64,000 bases of DNA from Muribaculaceae bacterium Isolate-037 (Harlan) (lineage in GTDB: Bacteria; Bacteroidota; Bacteroidia; Bacteroidales; Muribaculaceae): contig RIAZ01000016.1 in NCBI GenBank assembly GCA_003762615.1, forward strand, positions 1 through 64,000, written 5' to 3'. Positions 63,341-64,000 of the stretch are shown one piece after another. Position 1 is the first letter of the stretch; the number at the start of each line of letters is the position of its first letter. A program made the position numbers and the translations under genes. Below the pieces are notes generated by a model. That model made no database searches. It was not told the origin of the DNA and saw nothing but the letters and a program-made list of their open reading frames with translations.

Positions 63341-64000
63341 ATGGCTACTACATTGGTAAAGACCGATTTCAACTTCCCCGGTCAGACTGCCGAATATCAT
63401 GGCAAGGTGCGTGACGTCTACACTATCAACGACGACATCATGGTGATGGTCGCTACCGACCGTATTTCCGCCTTTGATGTGATTCTTCCCGAAGGTATTC
63501 CATATAAAGGACAGGTGCTCAACCAGATCGCCGCTTATTTCCTTGATGCCTCCGCTGATATCGTCCCCAACTGGAAACTCGCTGTGCCTGACCCCATGGT
63601 GACAGTAGGACTTAAAGCTGAGTCTTTCCCCGTCGAGATGATCATCCGTGGATACCTTACCGGAAGCGCATGGCGTGAATACAAGAAGGGTTGCCGTGAG
63701 CTCTGCGGTGTGAAACTGCCCGACGGTATGCGTGAGAACGAACGCTTCCCGGAGCCTATAATCACCCCCACCACAAAAGCTGCCGAAGGACATGACGAAA
63801 ATATTTCCCGCGAGGAGATTATAGCCCAGGGACTCGTAAGCGAGGAGAACTACAAGGTGATGGAGGACTACACCCGCAAACTTTTCGCCCTCGGATCAAA
63901 GATGGCTGCCGAGAAAGGTCTTATCCTTGTCGACACTAAATATGAATTCGGTCTGCGCGACGGCAAAGTAATCCTTATCGACGAGATACATACCCCCGAC
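63341..64000 (+). CDS. purC: phosphoribosylaminoimidazole-succinocarboxamide synthase, 3' end outside window
   Basis: The first 220 residues are seen. They include the SAICAR synthetase features [50 protein letters not shown] and [12 protein letters not shown], and near the cut [20 protein letters not shown]. It adds aspartate to CAIR in purine synthesis. The start at 63341 ([15 protein letters not shown]) matches long Bacteroidota PurC proteins of about 310 residues. A weak TAATTTCG box lies at 63303. The reading frame is open to the edge. Confidence 0.95.
   Translation, partial: MATTLVKTDFNFPGQTAEYHGKVRDVYTINDDIMVMVATDRISAFDVILPEGIPYKGQVLNQIAAYFLDASADIVPNWKLAVPDPMVTVGLKAESFPVEMIIRGYLTGSAWREYKKGCRELCGVKLPDGMRENERFPEPIITPTTKAAEGHDENISREEIIAQGLVSEENYKVMEDYTRKLFALGSKMAAEKGLILVDTKYEFGLRDGKVILIDEIHTPD

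Noticed and set aside
1..64000. tRNA or rRNA genes
   Set aside because: No cloverleaf-type or rRNA-like segment was recognised by reading; a dedicated search was not possible.

Overview
The window looks like chromosomal DNA of a gut-type Bacteroidales bacterium (Bacteroidota; a Muribaculaceae-like genome is my guess, not proven). The basis is repeated promoters of the Bacteroidota type (TAnnTTTG at -7, in the best cases exactly 19 nt after TTTG), a SusC/SusD pair, a PorZ-like type IX secretion component, a BspA-like leucine-rich-repeat protein, a DUF4143 ATPase, a sensor-propeller/AraC fusion, and almost no Shine-Dalgarno sequences. No rRNA, tRNA, CRISPR array or complete transposon was seen.

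Layout. 0-5 kb: a 5'-truncated TonB-type barrel gene, a small barrel protein, an S41 peptidase, an M50 peptidase, a 130-164 bp palindromic repeat and a transposase remnant. 5-11 kb: a SNF2 helicase, an EamA transporter and a frameshifted GH18 gene. 11-19.4 kb (minus): a five-gene set of exported proteins, in transcription order a 213-aa protein, a WD40/OmpA-like protein, a TPR-caspase, a DUF4384-like protein and a transglutaminase-like protein. 19.8-26.3 kb: a GH3-family protein translationally coupled to a MATE pump, outer-membrane phospholipase PldA, and two glycosyltransferases. 26.4-34.4 kb (minus): apbC/mrp, trmB, porZ-like, rdgB and leuS. 34.7-38.4 kb: panB, a DcaP-like porin and a His/Asp-rich G3E metallochaperone GTPase. 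38.8-43.8 kb: a susC/susD pair. 44-49.5 kb: tyrA, a Bcr/CflA exporter, a small barrel, an 88-aa acidic protein and the propeller-AraC regulator. 49.5-55.3 kb: the DUF4143 ATPase with 33-bp iterons, a GH31 glycosidase and a TrpB2-type synthase. 55.4-58.3 kb: a 33-bp repeat array, a Septu-like ptuA/ptuB defence pair, and a strongly structured noncoding RNA. 58.3-62.4 kb: a BspA-like protein and a sigma/putative anti-sigma/secreted-protein operon. 62.5-64 kb: a YafQ-type toxin-antitoxin pair next to the second palindromic repeat, then purC, cut by the window edge.

The best candidate for an undescribed system is the 11.2-19.4 kb operon. All five products carry export signals or an N-terminal membrane segment. 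Two have apparently intact cysteine-protease-like centres (caspase H700/C750; transglutaminase-like C480/H507/D534). The caspase and the WD40/OmpA protein share a homologous module of about 120 residues, which suggests a cell-envelope sensing and proteolysis complex. Second candidates are the roughly 320-nt RNA at 57953-58270 (perfect promoter, at least seven nested helices in a rod, own terminator; 6S-like in shape) and the two independent 33-bp repeat arrays.

Intergenic DNA is unusually rich in small dispersed repeats: a palindromic element 98% identical over 130 bp in two copies 58 kb apart, a GAAGTT-N5-AACTTC motif near several starts, two-part A+T-rich repeats, a CGGAG-rich repeat flanking the RNA/BspA segment, and 9-bp microsatellites.
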